Below, one piece after another: positions 1 to 9,353 of a stretch of 64,000 bases of DNA (position 1 is the stretch's first letter; the number at the start of each line of letters is the position of its first letter). The notes beneath the pieces were generated by a model that made no database searches, had not been told where the DNA came from, and saw nothing but the letters and a program-made list of their open reading frames with translations. Source of the DNA: Streptomyces sp. RB17 (GTDB taxonomy: Bacteria > Actinomycetota > Actinomycetes > Streptomycetales > Streptomycetaceae); the NCBI RefSeq assembly GCF_009604455.1, contig NZ_WEGL01000001.1, positions 620,001 through 684,000 of the forward strand, written 5' to 3'. The translations under genes were made by a program, and so were the position numbers.

Positions 1-264
1 GCCCTTGAGGGACGTGACCTTGGAAGCAAGCGCCGACTTCTTGTTGGCGGCCTGGTTCTTGTGGATGACGCCCTTCGAGACGGCCTTGTCGAGCGCACGC
101 GCGGCAGCGCGCTGCAGCTCGGTGGCCTTCTCGACGTCACCCGCGGCAGCGGCCTCGCGAGCCTTGCGGATCGCGGTCTTCAGGGAGGACTTGACGGCCT
201 TGTTGCGCAGCCGAGCCTTCTCGTTGGTCTTGATCCGCTTGATCTGGGACTTGATGTTCGCCAC
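1..264 (-). CDS. rpsT: 30S ribosomal protein S20 (all but the stop codon)
   Basis: Primary 16S rRNA-binding protein of the small ribosomal subunit. The reverse strand reads from a GTG at 264 as [16 protein letters not shown], the typical S20 N-terminus. It continues as a lysine/arginine-rich helical protein ending K-V-T-S-L-K-G exactly at base 1. That is 88 residues, the full family length in Streptomyces, so only the stop codon lies outside. An AAAAGG Shine-Dalgarno stretch sits about 7 bases before the GTG. The gene is divergent from lepA, a conserved pairing in actinomycetes. Confidence 0.95.
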   Translation of the reverse strand, partial: MANIKSQIKRIKTNEKARLRNKAVKSSLKTAIRKAREAAAAGDVEKATELQRAAARALDKAVSKGVIHKNQAANKKSALASKVTSLKG

Positions 265-491
265 GAAGGAGCCTTTTCAGGTTCTGGTGCGGGGCCAGGA
301 AGGTCCCGCTACCGGTGATCCAAAATTTCTCTGACGCACCTCACGCCGAGAGGGCAAGAGGCACAGCCATCTACAGTACCAGTGGCCCTGCGAGCGGCCC
401 AAAACGGTGCCCGGTCCCCGCGCGTGGGACCATGGAGACTACGTATCGATCCGACCCGAGGCATAAGGCGCCTCAAGAGACAGGACCCTGC

Positions 492-2366
492 GTGCCCGCG
501 ACCCCTAACCATGTGCCCGAGCCGAGCCGTACCGACCCGGCTCTGATCCGCAATTTCTGCATCATCGCGCACATCGACCACGGCAAGTCCACGCTCGCCG
601 ACCGGATGCTCCAGTTGACCGGCGTGGTCGAGCAGCGGCAGATGCGTGCTCAGTACCTCGACCGGATGGACATCGAGCGCGAGCGCGGCATCACGATCAA
701 GTCCCAGGCGGTGCGTCTGCCCTGGGCCCCCACCGAGGGCCCCGACCAGGGCACGACCCACATCCTCAACATGATCGACACCCCGGGTCACGTCGACTTC
801 ACCTACGAGGTCTCGCGGTCGCTCGCCGCCTGTGAGGGGACCATCCTCCTCGTCGACGCCGCCCAGGGCATCGAGGCGCAGACCCTCGCCAACCTCTACC
901 TGGCGATGGAGAACGACCTCACGATCATCCCCGTGCTGAACAAGATCGACCTGCCGGCCGCCCAGCCGGAGAAGTTCGCCGAGGAGCTGGCGAACCTGGT
1001 CGGGTGCGACCCGGAGGACGTCCTCAAGGTCTCCGCCAAGACCGGTCTCGGCGTGGACGCGCTGCTGAACAAGGTCGTCAAGGAGATCCCGGCGCCGGTG
1101 GGTGTCGCCGACGCGCCCGCCCGCGCGATGATCTTCGACTCGGTCTATGACTCCTACCGCGGTGTCGTGACGTACGTCCGTGTCATCGACGGCCAGCTCA
1201 ACAAGCGCGAGCGCATCAAGATGATGTCGACCGGCGCCACGCACGAACTGCTGGAGATCGGCGTCAACTCGCCCGAGATGCTGCCGGCCGACGGCCTCGG
1301 CGTCGGCGAGGTGGGCTATCTGATCACCGGTGTGAAGGACGTCCGGCAGTCCAAGGTCGGTGACACCGTCACCAGCCAGAGCAAGGGGGCGACCGAGGCG
1401 CTCGGCGGGTACAAGGACCCGAAGCCGATGGTCTTCTCCGGTCTGTATCCGCTGGACGGCTCCGACTACCCCGAGCTGCGCGAGGCCCTGGACAAGCTGC
1501 AGCTCAACGACGCCGCGCTGGTCTACGAGCCGGAGACCTCCGCCGCCCTCGGCTTCGGTTTCCGCGTCGGCTTCCTCGGCCTGCTGCACCTGGACGTGAT
1601 CCGGGAGCGGCTGGAGCGCGAGTTCGGCCTCGATCTGATCGCCACCGCGCCCAACGTGGTCTACCGCGTGGTCATGGAGGACCGCAGCGAGCACATCGTC
1701 ACCAACCCGAGCGAGTTCCCGGAGGGGAAGATCGGCGAGGTGTACGAGCCGGTCGTGCGCGCCACCATCCTGGCGCCGACCGAGTTCATCGGCTCGATCA
1801 TGGAGCTGTGCCAGACCCGGCGCGGCACCCTGCTCGGCATGGACTACCTCTCCGAGGACCGGGTCGAGATCCGCTACACCCTCCCGCTCGCGGAGATCGT
1901 CTTCGACTTCTTCGACCAGCTGAAGTCCAAGACCCGCGGTTATGCGTCCCTCGACTACGAGCCCACCGGCGAGCAGACCTCCAGCCTGGTCAAGGTCGAC
2001 ATCCTGCTGCACGGCGACAAGGTGGACGCCTTCTCGGCGATCACCCACAAGGACGCCGCGTACGCGTACGGGGTGCGGCTCGTCGCCAAGCTGCGCGAGC
2101 TCATCCCGCGGCAGGCCTTCGAGGTGCCGATCCAGGCCGCCATCGGCTCCCGGGTCATCGCCCGCGAGACCATCCGCGCCATCCGCAAGGACGTCCTCGC
2201 CAAGTGCTACGGCGGCGACATCTCCCGTAAGCGGAAGCTGCTGGAGAAGCAGAAGGAAGGCAAGAAGCGGATGAAGATGGTGGGTTCCGTGGAGGTTCCG
2301 CAGGAAGCCTTCATCGCCGTCCTGTCCAGCGATGACAGCGCGGGGTCGGCCAAGGGCAAGAAGTAA
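492..2366 (+). CDS. lepA: Elongation factor 4 (LepA), ribosome-associated GTPase
   Basis: Translational GTPase that acts on the ribosome (back-translocation or initiation quality control). The product of 624 residues has the P-loop A-H-I-D-H-G-K-S at 26-33, the G3 element D-T-P-G-H at 96-100 and an N-K-I-D specificity motif. EF-G-like domains II, III and V follow, and the basic LepA C-terminal domain ends in a lysine-rich tail. The open frame extends upstream to 315, but GTG 492 is preferred: it has an AGGA about 8 bases upstream and gives the family N-terminus V-P-A-T-P-N. An in-frame GTG at 513 is a less likely alternative. A strong hairpin follows the stop. Divergent from rpsT. Confidence 0.95.
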   Translation: MPATPNHVPEPSRTDPALIRNFCIIAHIDHGKSTLADRMLQLTGVVEQRQMRAQYLDRMDIERERGITIKSQAVRLPWAPTEGPDQGTTHILNMIDTPGHVDFTYEVSRSLAACEGTILLVDAAQGIEAQTLANLYLAMENDLTIIPVLNKIDLPAAQPEKFAEELANLVGCDPEDVLKVSAKTGLGVDALLNKVVKEIPAPVGVADAPARAMIFDSVYDSYRGVVTYVRVIDGQLNKRERIKMMSTGATHELLEIGVNSPEMLPADGLGVGEVGYLITGVKDVRQSKVGDTVTSQSKGATEALGGYKDPKPMVFSGLYPLDGSDYPELREALDKLQLNDAALVYEPETSAALGFGFRVGFLGLLHLDVIRERLEREFGLDLIATAPNVVYRVVMEDRSEHIVTNPSEFPEGKIGEVYEPVVRATILAPTEFIGSIMELCQTRRGTLLGMDYLSEDRVEIRYTLPLAEIVFDFFDQLKSKTRGYASLDYEPTGEQTSSLVKVDILLHGDKVDAFSAITHKDAAYAYGVRLVAKLRELIPRQAFEVPIQAAIGSRVIARETIRAIRKDVLAKCYGGDISRKRKLLEKQKEGKKRMKMVGSVEVPQEAFIAVLSSDDSAGSAKGKK

Positions 2367-2407
2367 CCAGCGGTAACAAAGGGTTACGTCCACAAACGGG
2401 ACACAAG

Positions 2408-2439
2408 GGGGTCCGTCGCGGCAAAGCGCGACGGGCCCC
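2408..2439 (+). terminator. Intrinsic terminator hairpin after lepA
   Basis: A 13-bp stem (GGGGTCCGTCGCG with CGCGACGGGCCCC, one G-T wobble) closes a 6-base loop, 41 bases after the lepA stop. There is no U-run, as is usual for Streptomyces terminators. Confidence 0.8.
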
Positions 2440-2521
2440 TACGCGTGCGTAGCGTCGCTCTGCGTGGAAGATGCGTGGAAACAGACAGGCCGATGCCTCT
2501 TACGCAGCGGCCGGTCGCGGC

Positions 2522-2601
2522 TTACTCTGATCCCTGCTCGATAGTTACTCGCGAGTTAAACAACAGCGATACAACAGCTCGTACCCCCACCGTGAGTTAA
2601 C
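2522..2601. promoter_or_regulatory. Candidate operator cluster upstream of the acyl-CoA ligase
   Basis: The segment holds a 10-bp palindrome ACTCGCGAGT (2547-2556) with flanking TT/TAA. Further half-sites are TTACTC (2522-2527) and GAGTTAAC (2594-2601). Repeated TTACTC/GAGTTAA arms just upstream of a fatty acyl-CoA ligase look like a TetR-type fatty-acid regulator site. The regulator is not identified; this is inference. Confidence 0.4.
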
Positions 2602-2649
2602 CCCAGCCGCACCGAGTACAGCCGCACCGTCGCGGGCCCGGAGGATGTC

Positions 2650-4524
2650 GTGAGCGACACACAGACCCTGATCGAGAACCGTCCGCCGTCCGTGGCGGCC
2701 CTCTTCCTGGAGCGCGTGGCGGCCACACCGGACGCCGAGGCCTACCGCTACCCGGTGCCGCCCGCGTCCGGCCAGGGCCCCGACGACTGGAAGTCGCTCA
2801 GCTGGGCGCAGGCGGCCGGGCGGGTGTTCGCGATCGCGGCCGGCCTCATCGAACTCGGCGTGCAGTCCGAGCAGCGGGTGGCGCTCGCCTCCTCCACCCG
2901 GGTCGAGTGGATCCTCGCCGACCTCGGCATCCTGTGCGCCGGCGGCGCCACGACCACCGTCTACCCGCAGACCAATGCCGACGAGTCGGCCTTCATCCTC
3001 TCCGACTCCGAGAGCCGGGTGCTGATCGCCGAGGACGCGGCCCAGGTCGCCAAGGCGGTCGAGAAGCGCGCCGAGCTGCCCGAGCTGACCAGGGTCGTCG
3101 TCATCGACCCGGCCGGCGTCGAGACGGACGACTGGGTGATCACCCTCGCCGAGCTGGAGCGTCGCGGCGCCGCCTACCTGGAGCAGCACCCCGAGCTGAT
3201 CAAGGAGCGGGTCGGCGCGATCACCAAGGACCAGCTCGCCACTCTCATCTACACCTCCGGGACCACCGGCCGCCCCAAGGGTGTGCGCCTGCCGCACGAC
3301 AACTGGGCGTACATGGCGAAGGCGATCGCCGCCACCGGCCTGGTCACCATGGACGACGTGCAGTACCTGTGGCTGCCGCTCGCGCACGTCTTCGGCAAGG
3401 TCCTCACCTCCGGGCAGATCGAGGTCGGCCACGTCACGGCCGTCGACGGCCGCGTCGACAAGATCATCGAGAACCTTCCGGTGGTGCAGCCGACGTACAT
3501 GGCGGCCGTGCCGCGCATCTTCGAGAAGGTCTACAACGGCGTCGCCGCCAAGGCTCGCGAGGGCGGACCGGCCAAGTACAAGATCTTCCAGTGGGCCGCC
3601 GAGGTCGCCCGCGAGTACGCAAAGGTCAGCCAGGACAACTTCCGGCGCACCGGCACCGCCGCGGTGCCCTTCGGCCTCGCCGCCAAGCACAAGGTCGCCG
3701 ACACCCTCGTCTACGCCAAGCTCCGTGAGGCCTTCGGCGGCCGGCTGCGCGCCTGTGTCTCCGGGGCCTCCGCGCTGGCGCCCGAGATCGGCTACTTCTT
3801 CGCCGGCGCCGGCATCCACATCCTGGAGGGCTACGGCCTCACCGAGTCGTCCGCGGCCTCCTTCGTCAACCCCGGCGAGGCCTACCGCACCGGCACGGTC
3901 GGCAAGCCGCTGCCCGGCACGGAGGTGCGCATCGCCGACGACGGCGAGATCCTGCTGCGCGGCCCCGGCATCATGGAGGGCTACCACGGGCTGCCCGAGA
4001 AGACCGCCGAGGTGCTGGAGTCCGACGGCTGGTTCCACACCGGCGACATCGGCGAGCTCTCGCCCGACGGCTATCTGCGCATCACCGACCGCAAGAAGGA
4101 CCTCATCAAGACCTCCGGTGGCAAGTACGTCGCCCCGGCCGAGGTCGAGGGCCAGTTCAAGGCGGTGTGCCCGTACGTCTCCAACATCCTGGTGCACGGC
4201 GCCGACCGGAACTACTGCACCGCCCTCATCGCCCTGGACGAGCTCGCGATCGCGGACTGGGCGAAGGAGAACGGCCTGGCGGGCAAGCCGTACGCCGAGA
4301 TCGTCGCCGCCTCGCAGACCGTGGAGATGGTCGACGGGTATGTGCAGCAGCTCAACGCGGGGCTGCAGAAGTGGCAGACGATCAAGAAGTTCCGGCTGCT
4401 GCCGCGGGACCTCGATGTGGAGCACGGCGAGATCACGCCGAGCCTGAAGCTGAAGCGGCCCGTCGTGGAGCGGGAGTACAAGGACCTCATCGAGGACATG
4501 TACGCCGGGACGCGGGAGAAGTGA
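2650..4524 (+). CDS. Long-chain fatty acyl-CoA ligase (AMP-forming)
   Basis: Activates fatty acids by adenylation and thioesterification to CoA, for beta-oxidation or lipid synthesis. The product is 624 residues, the length of FadD15/FAA-type ligases. The AMP-binding signature Y-T-S-G-T-T-G-R-P-K-G lies near residue 201, G-Y-G-L-T-E-S-S near 395, G-W-F-H-T-G-D near 460, and the hinge D-R-K-K-D-L-I-K-T-S-G-G-K near 480. The GTG at 2650 has a GGAGG about 7 bases upstream. It stands alone between the lepA terminator and the phosphatase gene. Its last codons lie inside a 14-bp tandem repeat that runs into the intergenic region. Substrate chain length cannot be read from the sequence. Confidence 0.9.
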   Translation: MSDTQTLIENRPPSVAALFLERVAATPDAEAYRYPVPPASGQGPDDWKSLSWAQAAGRVFAIAAGLIELGVQSEQRVALASSTRVEWILADLGILCAGGATTTVYPQTNADESAFILSDSESRVLIAEDAAQVAKAVEKRAELPELTRVVVIDPAGVETDDWVITLAELERRGAAYLEQHPELIKERVGAITKDQLATLIYTSGTTGRPKGVRLPHDNWAYMAKAIAATGLVTMDDVQYLWLPLAHVFGKVLTSGQIEVGHVTAVDGRVDKIIENLPVVQPTYMAAVPRIFEKVYNGVAAKAREGGPAKYKIFQWAAEVAREYAKVSQDNFRRTGTAAVPFGLAAKHKVADTLVYAKLREAFGGRLRACVSGASALAPEIGYFFAGAGIHILEGYGLTESSAASFVNPGEAYRTGTVGKPLPGTEVRIADDGEILLRGPGIMEGYHGLPEKTAEVLESDGWFHTGDIGELSPDGYLRITDRKKDLIKTSGGKYVAPAEVEGQFKAVCPYVSNILVHGADRNYCTALIALDELAIADWAKENGLAGKPYAEIVAASQTVEMVDGYVQQLNAGLQKWQTIKKFRLLPRDLDVEHGEITPSLKLKRPVVEREYKDLIEDMYAGTREK

Positions 4525-4564
4525 CGCGGGAGAAGTGACGCGGGAGAAGTGACGCGGGGGAAGT
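4509..4564. repeat. Four tandem copies of a 14-bp repeat over the ligase stop codon
   Basis: GACGCGGGAGAAGT occurs at 4509-4522, 4523-4536 and 4537-4550, and with one change (GGGGG for GGGAG) at 4551-4564. The TGA stop uses the last base of copy 1 and the first two of copy 2. Each copy ends in an AGAAGTGA-like string, so the repeat looks like slippage amplification of the gene's own 3' end. Confidence 0.9.
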
Positions 4565-4582
4565 AAGGGCCGGTTCGGCAGG

Positions 4583-4653
4583 TGTGCGGCTCCGTCGTGG
4601 TTGCTCGTTGCCACGCGGCGGAGCCGCGGATCGGGTACAGCCCCGCGCCCCTG
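4583..4653. repeat. Dispersed intergenic repeat, copy A
   Basis: This segment shares an ordered series of blocks with 15056-15122: GTGCGGC, CGTCGTGGTTGC, a GCGGCGG..GCCGC hairpin, an ATC/GATC-G-TAC segment, and a GCGCGCCCCT-like tail. The arrangement resembles the small interspersed elements common between Streptomyces genes. The 4525-4749 gap holds nothing else clear. Confidence 0.6.
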
Positions 4654-4749
4654 AGTAGGTTGCGCTCGCCGACGTTCGAAAGTGGCCCTCTTCTGTCCAC
4701 TTCGGTAACTCAGCGCTTATAGGTGCCCTCGGTCTGTCACCCTGGCCGC

Positions 4750-6585
4750 ATGGACATGGCGGCCATACCGACACAACGGGAGAGCGAGCCCCGGGCCCGG
4801 GAGGTGCGGGGGCGGGCCACGCTGCCCGGAAGCCCCCTCGCGCCCGGGGCGGCCCGTGCGCTGGTGCGGGCCGCGCTGACCGAGGCGTCCGGGGTGTCGG
4901 AGATCCCGGCGCGGCTCGTCGACGACGCCATGGCCGTCGTCAGCGAGCTGGTCACCAACGCCGTCGTGCACGCCGGCACGGACGTGGAGGTCGACTGGCT
5001 GCTGGAGGAGACCGGCGCGTTCGTCCTGGAGGTGGGCGACCGGCATCCCTCCCGCGCCCCGCGCGACCCGCTCGGCGCCGAGGGGCCGTACGACACCCCC
5101 GAGTACGGGCGCGGCCTGCGGCTGGTCACCACGCTCGCCGAGTCCTGGGGTGTCACCTACCGCGCCGGCGCCAAGACCGTCTGGGCGCGGCTGCCCCCGG
5201 GCGGTGTCGAGGACCCGGACGCCCCCGCCCCGGACGCCGCCCTGGAGGTCGCCGAGGACCTGGCCCCGCAGCCGCACCGCGCCGGCGGCGACCGGGACTG
5301 GCTCGGCCGGGGCGCGCTGTCGTTCCTCGCCGAGGCTTCCGACCTGCTCGCCGGACAGCTGGACGAGAACCTGGTCACCGCCCTCACCGGCCAGCTCATC
5401 GTGCCGCGGCTCGCCGACTGGTGCGCGGTGTGGCTGGAGGACGAGGCGACCGTGCGCGGTGGCGCCGGCAGCGGCCCCGACCGGGTCTGGCACGCCAGCG
5501 AGAACCGCATCGAGGAACTGCGGTGCGCCCTGGAGAAGGAGCCGCCCTGCCCGGGCGAGGGGCTGCGTTCCGGCCCCGAGCCGTACCCGTGGCCCGGCCA
5601 TGCGCTCGGCCCGCAGGGCGCCGACGGCACGGCGCTGGCGTACCGGCTGATCGCGGGCGGCCGGCCGCTCGGCACGCTGGTCATCGGCCGGTGCGGGCTC
5701 GAGCGCTTCCCCGACGAGGTCACCGGGCTCGTGGAGGACCTCAGCCGCCGGGTGGCCCTCGCCATCGGCGCGGCCCGCCAGTACGCCCGCCAGGCCACCA
5801 TCAGCGCCGTCCTGCAGCGCGGCCTGCTGCCCGGCGCGGTCGCCGAGATCCCCGGCGTGAGCAGCGCGCTCGTCTACGAGCCCTGCGACAAGGGCGGCCC
5901 CAGCGGCGACTTCTACGACCTGTTCCCGGCCGGCGACGGCCGCTGGTGCTTCGCCGTCGGCGACGTCCAGGGCAAGGGGCCCGAGGCGGCGGTCGTGATC
6001 GGCCTCGCCCGCCCCTGGCTGCGCCTGCTCGCCCGCGAGGGCTACCGGGTCGCCGACGTCCTGGACCGCCTCAACCAGCTCCTCCTGGACGACGCCACCG
6101 AGGCCGCCGACGCCGCCGCCCGCGCCCTCGTCGCCGCCGGAGGCCGGCCGGTGGCCACCGGGGACGGCCCGCAGACCCGTTTCCTGTCCCTGCTCTACGG
6201 CGAGCTGACCCCGTACGACGGCGGGGTCCGCTGCACCCTCGCCTCCGCCGGCCACCCGCTCCCGCTGGTCCTGAGCCCCGACGGCACCGTGCGCACCGCC
6301 GCCGGCCCGCAGACCCTGCTCGGCGTGGTCGAGGACGAGACCTACACCAGCGAGACCATCGACCTGCGGCCCGGCGACAGCCTGCTGTGCGTCACCGACG
6401 GCGTGACCGAGCGGCGCTCGGGCTCCCGCCAGTTCGACGACGGCGACGGCCTCGCCAGCGCCCTGTCCGGCTGCGCCGGGCTCAGCGCCGAACTGATCGC
6501 GGAAAGGATCCGCCGCCTCGTCCACGACTTCGGCGGGGGCCTGCCCGAGGACGACCTCGCCCTGCTGGTGCTCCAGGCGGAGTAA
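4750..6585 (+). CDS. SpoIIE-type PP2C phosphatase with HATPase and GAF domains
   Basis: Cytoplasmic regulator of the Rsb partner-switching type: the kinase-like and phosphatase domains would act in opposition on an anti-anti-sigma factor. The ~611-residue product has an RsbW-like HATPase domain (about 20-145; S-E-L-V-T-N-A-V-V-H-A-G near 64, G-R-G-L near 120). A GAF-like region follows (about 185-345). The C-terminal PP2C domain (about 350-611) has the metal-binding G-D-F-Y-D-L-F near 385, G-D-V-Q-G-K-G, D-G-V-T-E-R-R and a final D-D-L-A-L-L-V-L. Start taken at ATG 4750; in-frame ATGs at 4723 and 4756 are possible. No sigma or anti-sigma gene is adjacent, so the partner is unknown. Confidence 0.85.
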   Translation: MDMAAIPTQRESEPRAREVRGRATLPGSPLAPGAARALVRAALTEASGVSEIPARLVDDAMAVVSELVTNAVVHAGTDVEVDWLLEETGAFVLEVGDRHPSRAPRDPLGAEGPYDTPEYGRGLRLVTTLAESWGVTYRAGAKTVWARLPPGGVEDPDAPAPDAALEVAEDLAPQPHRAGGDRDWLGRGALSFLAEASDLLAGQLDENLVTALTGQLIVPRLADWCAVWLEDEATVRGGAGSGPDRVWHASENRIEELRCALEKEPPCPGEGLRSGPEPYPWPGHALGPQGADGTALAYRLIAGGRPLGTLVIGRCGLERFPDEVTGLVEDLSRRVALAIGAARQYARQATISAVLQRGLLPGAVAEIPGVSSALVYEPCDKGGPSGDFYDLFPAGDGRWCFAVGDVQGKGPEAAVVIGLARPWLRLLAREGYRVADVLDRLNQLLLDDATEAADAAARALVAAGGRPVATGDGPQTRFLSLLYGELTPYDGGVRCTLASAGHPLPLVLSPDGTVRTAAGPQTLLGVVEDETYTSETIDLRPGDSLLCVTDGVTERRSGSRQFDDGDGLASALSGCAGLSAELIAERIRRLVHDFGGGLPEDDLALLVLQAE

Positions 6586-6599
6586 CGGCCCCCGTGCTG

Positions 6600-6605
6600 G
6601 ACAAT
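6600..6605 (+). promoter_or_regulatory. -10 element GACAAT predicting a leaderless hemW mRNA
   Basis: GACAAT is followed by 7 bases and then ATG 6613, so transcription would start at or next to the start codon. The same spacing occurs before era and recO. No convincing -35 is seen. Confidence 0.4.
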
Positions 6606-6612
6606 GGAAGGC

Positions 6613-7845
6613 ATGCCTTCCGCACTCCCCGACGGCGAGCCCGTCCCCGCCGACGGCGCACTGCCCGCGCACGCGCTCGCCGGGGCCGCCGCCCGACCGC
6701 TCGGCTTCTACCTGCACGTGCCGTACTGCGCGACCCGCTGCGGCTACTGCGACTTCAACACCTACACCGCGACCGAGCTGCGCGGCACCGGCGGCGTGCT
6801 GGCCTCCCGCGACAACTACGCGGACACGCTGACGGACGAGATCCGGCTCGCCCGGAAAGTGCTCGGCGACGACCCGCGCCAGGTCCGCACGGTGTTCGTC
6901 GGCGGCGGTACGCCCACGCTGCTGGCGGCGGACGATCTCGTACGGATGCTGGGGGCCATCCGCGACGAGTTCGGCCTGGCTCCGGACGCCGAGATCACGA
7001 CGGAGGCGAACCCGGAGTCGGTCGACCCCGCGTACCTCGCCACCCTCCGGGAGGGCGGCTTCAACCGGATCTCCTTCGGCATGCAGAGCGCGAAGCAGCA
7101 TGTGCTGCGCGTGCTCGACCGCACCCACACCCCGGGCCGCCCCGAGGCGTGCGTCGCGGAGGCGCGGGCGGCGGGCTTCGAGCACGTGAACCTGGACCTG
7201 ATCTACGGCACCCCGGGCGAGAGCGACGACGACTGGCGGGCCTCGCTGGAGGCGGCGATCGGGGCGGGCCCGGATCACGTCAGCGCCTACGCGCTCATCG
7301 TCGAGGAGGGCACGCAGCTGGCCCGCCGGATCCGCCGGGGCGAGGTCCCGATGACCGACGACGACGTGCACGCCGACCGCTACCTGATCGCCGAGGAGGT
7401 GCTGTCCGGGGCGGGCTTCGACTGGTACGAGGTCTCCAACTGGGCCACCTCTCGGGCGGGCCGCTGCCTGCACAACGAGCTGTACTGGCGCGGCGCCGAC
7501 TGGTGGGGCGCGGGTCCCGGGGCGCACTCGCACGTGGGCGGGGTGCGCTGGTGGAACGTCAAGCATCCGGGGGCGTACGCGGCGGCGCTGGCCTCCGGCC
7601 GCTCACCGGGGGCGGGCCGGGAGCTGCTGTCCGACGAGGACCGGCGGGTGGAGCGGATCCTGCTTGAGCTGCGGCTGCGGGAAGGGGTACCGCTGTCGCT
7701 GCTGAAGGAGGAGGGGTGTGCGGCTTCGCGCCGGGCGCTGGCGGAGGGGCTCCTCCAGGAAGGGCCGTACGAGGAGGGGCGGGCCGTGCTGACGCTGCGG
7801 GGGCGGTTGCTGGCGGACGCGGTGGTGCGGGACCTGGTGGACTGA
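6613..7845 (+). CDS. hemW: HemW, radical-SAM heme chaperone
   Basis: Member of the HemN/HemW radical SAM family. HemW binds heme and is thought to deliver it to respiratory enzymes; it is often misnamed oxygen-independent coproporphyrinogen oxidase. The product is 410 residues. The cluster motif is C-A-T-R-C-G-Y-C at 39-46, with the GGGTPT SAM motif after it (V-F-V-G-G-G-T-P-T). The cluster has Cys-X3-Cys-X2-Cys without the fourth cysteine typical of true HemN, supporting HemW. ATG 6613 is preferred over 6604 because it fits the leaderless promoter and the family N-terminus M-P-S-A-L-P. In many Gram-positives hemW directly precedes hrcA; here three genes separate them. Confidence 0.9.
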   Translation: MPSALPDGEPVPADGALPAHALAGAAARPLGFYLHVPYCATRCGYCDFNTYTATELRGTGGVLASRDNYADTLTDEIRLARKVLGDDPRQVRTVFVGGGTPTLLAADDLVRMLGAIRDEFGLAPDAEITTEANPESVDPAYLATLREGGFNRISFGMQSAKQHVLRVLDRTHTPGRPEACVAEARAAGFEHVNLDLIYGTPGESDDDWRASLEAAIGAGPDHVSAYALIVEEGTQLARRIRRGEVPMTDDDVHADRYLIAEEVLSGAGFDWYEVSNWATSRAGRCLHNELYWRGADWWGAGPGAHSHVGGVRWWNVKHPGAYAAALASGRSPGAGRELLSDEDRRVERILLELRLREGVPLSLLKEEGCAASRRALAEGLLQEGPYEEGRAVLTLRGRLLADAVVRDLVD

Positions 7846-7944
7846 TCACTCCGGCGGGTGAATCGCCGCGGAACGCCGGTTCGGTCCCTAACCTGGTTCG
7901 TAGGCTGCCGCCGACAGGACGCGGCGGATGTGGAGGCCACGGAG

Positions 7945-8523
7945 ATGACCGCTGTGGACGAGCGTGGGATTGCCAAGTTCTTCGAGGAGTTCGAGCCTCC
8001 CGAGGGCATCAAGGCCGAGCTTCTCCGGGGGGAAATCGTGATGATGGCCACTCCCGATCTGGTGCACAACCGGATCGTGGCGGACGTGGTGGACCAGATC
8101 CCGCGTAAGCGCTGGGAACGACTCCAGGTGACGGACGTGGACATCATCGATGAGACCAGCGAGCCCATTCCGGACTTGGTGGTGTTGGAACGTGGTGTTG
8201 CCCCGGACTCAGGCCGTCTGCTGCCGTCCCAGTTGGTCACGATGGTGGTCGAAGTGGTCTCCAAGACCAGCGTCCAGCGGGACTACGAAGTCAAGCGGTC
8301 GATCTACGCCGCCGGCGAGGTGCCTGCCTACCTCATCGTGGACCCGATCATGGCGCAGTGTGTCCTGCTGACGCGGCCAGTCGGGAAAGGGGAGAACGCC
8401 GACTATCAGAGGCAACAGATCACCAAGTTCGGGGCGCCCCTGCCACTGGAGGATCTGGGACTGGAACTGGACACCACCGAATTCGGTACCTACAAGAACG
8501 TCAGGCCCCACCGCTACCCGTGA
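7945..8523 (+). CDS. Uma2-family putative PD-(D/E)XK endonuclease
   Basis: Uma2 (DUF820) proteins are restriction-fold proteins of unproven cellular role. They are abundant in Streptomyces and cyanobacteria. The 192-residue product has the family elements K-A-E-L-L-R-G-E-I-V-M-M near the N-terminus, an I-P-D-L-V-V-L-E strand carrying the acidic active-site residue, and V-V-E-V-V-S-K-T-S in place of ExK. ATG 7945, with a CGGAG just upstream, gives the normal family length; the frame is open back to 7858. The 3' end overlaps the convergent DUF3097 gene by 23 bases. Confidence 0.8.
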   Translation: MTAVDERGIAKFFEEFEPPEGIKAELLRGEIVMMATPDLVHNRIVADVVDQIPRKRWERLQVTDVDIIDETSEPIPDLVVLERGVAPDSGRLLPSQLVTMVVEVVSKTSVQRDYEVKRSIYAAGEVPAYLIVDPIMAQCVLLTRPVGKGENADYQRQQITKFGAPLPLEDLGLELDTTEFGTYKNVRPHRYP

Positions 8524-9319
8524 CGAAGTCGATCAGCTCCTCCACCCGCCCCAGCAACTCCGGCTCCAGGTCCCGGTAGGACCCCACCCGCTTCAGGATC
8601 GCCTGCCACACCGCCCCGGTGTTCTCCGACGGCCAGCCCAGCGCCCGGCACACCCCCGTCTTCCAGTCCTGACCGCGTGGGACCGTGGGCCAGGCCTCGA
8701 TTCCCAGCGCGGCCGGCTTCACCGCCTGCCAGATGTCGATGTACGGGTGGCCGACCACCAGCGCGTGCTCGCAGGTCACCGACTCCGCGATCCGCCACTC
8801 CTTCGTGCCCGGCAGCAGGTGGTCCACCAGGACCCCGAGCCGCGCGTCCGGACCCGGTGCGAAGGAGGACACGATCGACGGCAGGTCGTCCACGCCCTCC
8901 AGGTACTCCACCACCACGCCCTCGATGCGCAGGTCGTCGCCCCACACCTTCTCGACCAGCTCGGCGTCGTGCCGGCCCTCGACGTAGATGCGGCCGGCGC
9001 GGGCCACACGGGCGCGGGCGGCGGGGACGGCGACCGAACCGGAGGCGGTACGGGTGGGCCGTACGGGAGCCGAGGACGAAGACGGCCGTACGAGCGTCAC
9101 CACCCGGCCCTCCAGCAGAAAGCCCCGCGGCTCCAGCGGGAACACCCGGTGCTTGCCGAAGCGGTCCTCCAGTGTCACCGTGCCCGCCTCGCAGCGGATC
9201 ACCGCCCCGCAGAACCCGGTGCCGGGCTCCTCCACCACCAGGCCCGGCTCCGCCGGTATCTCCGGCGCCGGCTTCGGCTTCTTCCACGGTGGGGTCAGAT
9301 CGGCGGAGTACTGGCGCAT
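8501..9319 (-). CDS. DUF3097 family protein
   Basis: Conserved actinobacterial protein of unknown function, 272 residues. Visible features are a proline/lysine-rich N-terminus (L-T-P-P-W-K-K-P-K-P) and a small beta domain around G-T-G-F-C-G-A-V-I. A middle part resembles a TOPRIM/nuclease-like fold: Y-V-E-G-R-H-D-A-E-L-V-E-K-V-W-G-D-D-L-R is strongly reminiscent of the E-G-x-x-D of TOPRIM domains. A D-H-L-L-P-G-T-K-E segment follows. This is recognised from family memory; a nucleic-acid role is inference. Its stop lies within the end of the Uma2 gene. Confidence 0.8.
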   Translation of the reverse strand: MRQYSADLTPPWKKPKPAPEIPAEPGLVVEEPGTGFCGAVIRCEAGTVTLEDRFGKHRVFPLEPRGFLLEGRVVTLVRPSSSSAPVRPTRTASGSVAVPAARARVARAGRIYVEGRHDAELVEKVWGDDLRIEGVVVEYLEGVDDLPSIVSSFAPGPDARLGVLVDHLLPGTKEWRIAESVTCEHALVVGHPYIDIWQAVKPAALGIEAWPTVPRGQDWKTGVCRALGWPSENTGAVWQAILKRVGSYRDLEPELLGRVEELIDFVTGSGGA

Positions 9320-9353
9320 TCGGATGACGATAGGAGAACCGGCGGACCCCCGC

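Noticed and set aside
315..491. Longer lepA start at 315
   Set aside because: Would overlap the rpsT/lepA promoter region and adds residues not seen in the family; GTG 492 fits the family.
309..2393. Open frame of about 690 codons antisense to lepA
   Set aside because: Antisense to a certain gene; arises from GC-rich third positions, and the composition (Gly/Arg/Asp/Val) is artefactual. Similar antisense frames over 2545-4614, 4717-7566 and 47111-ish regions were also dropped.
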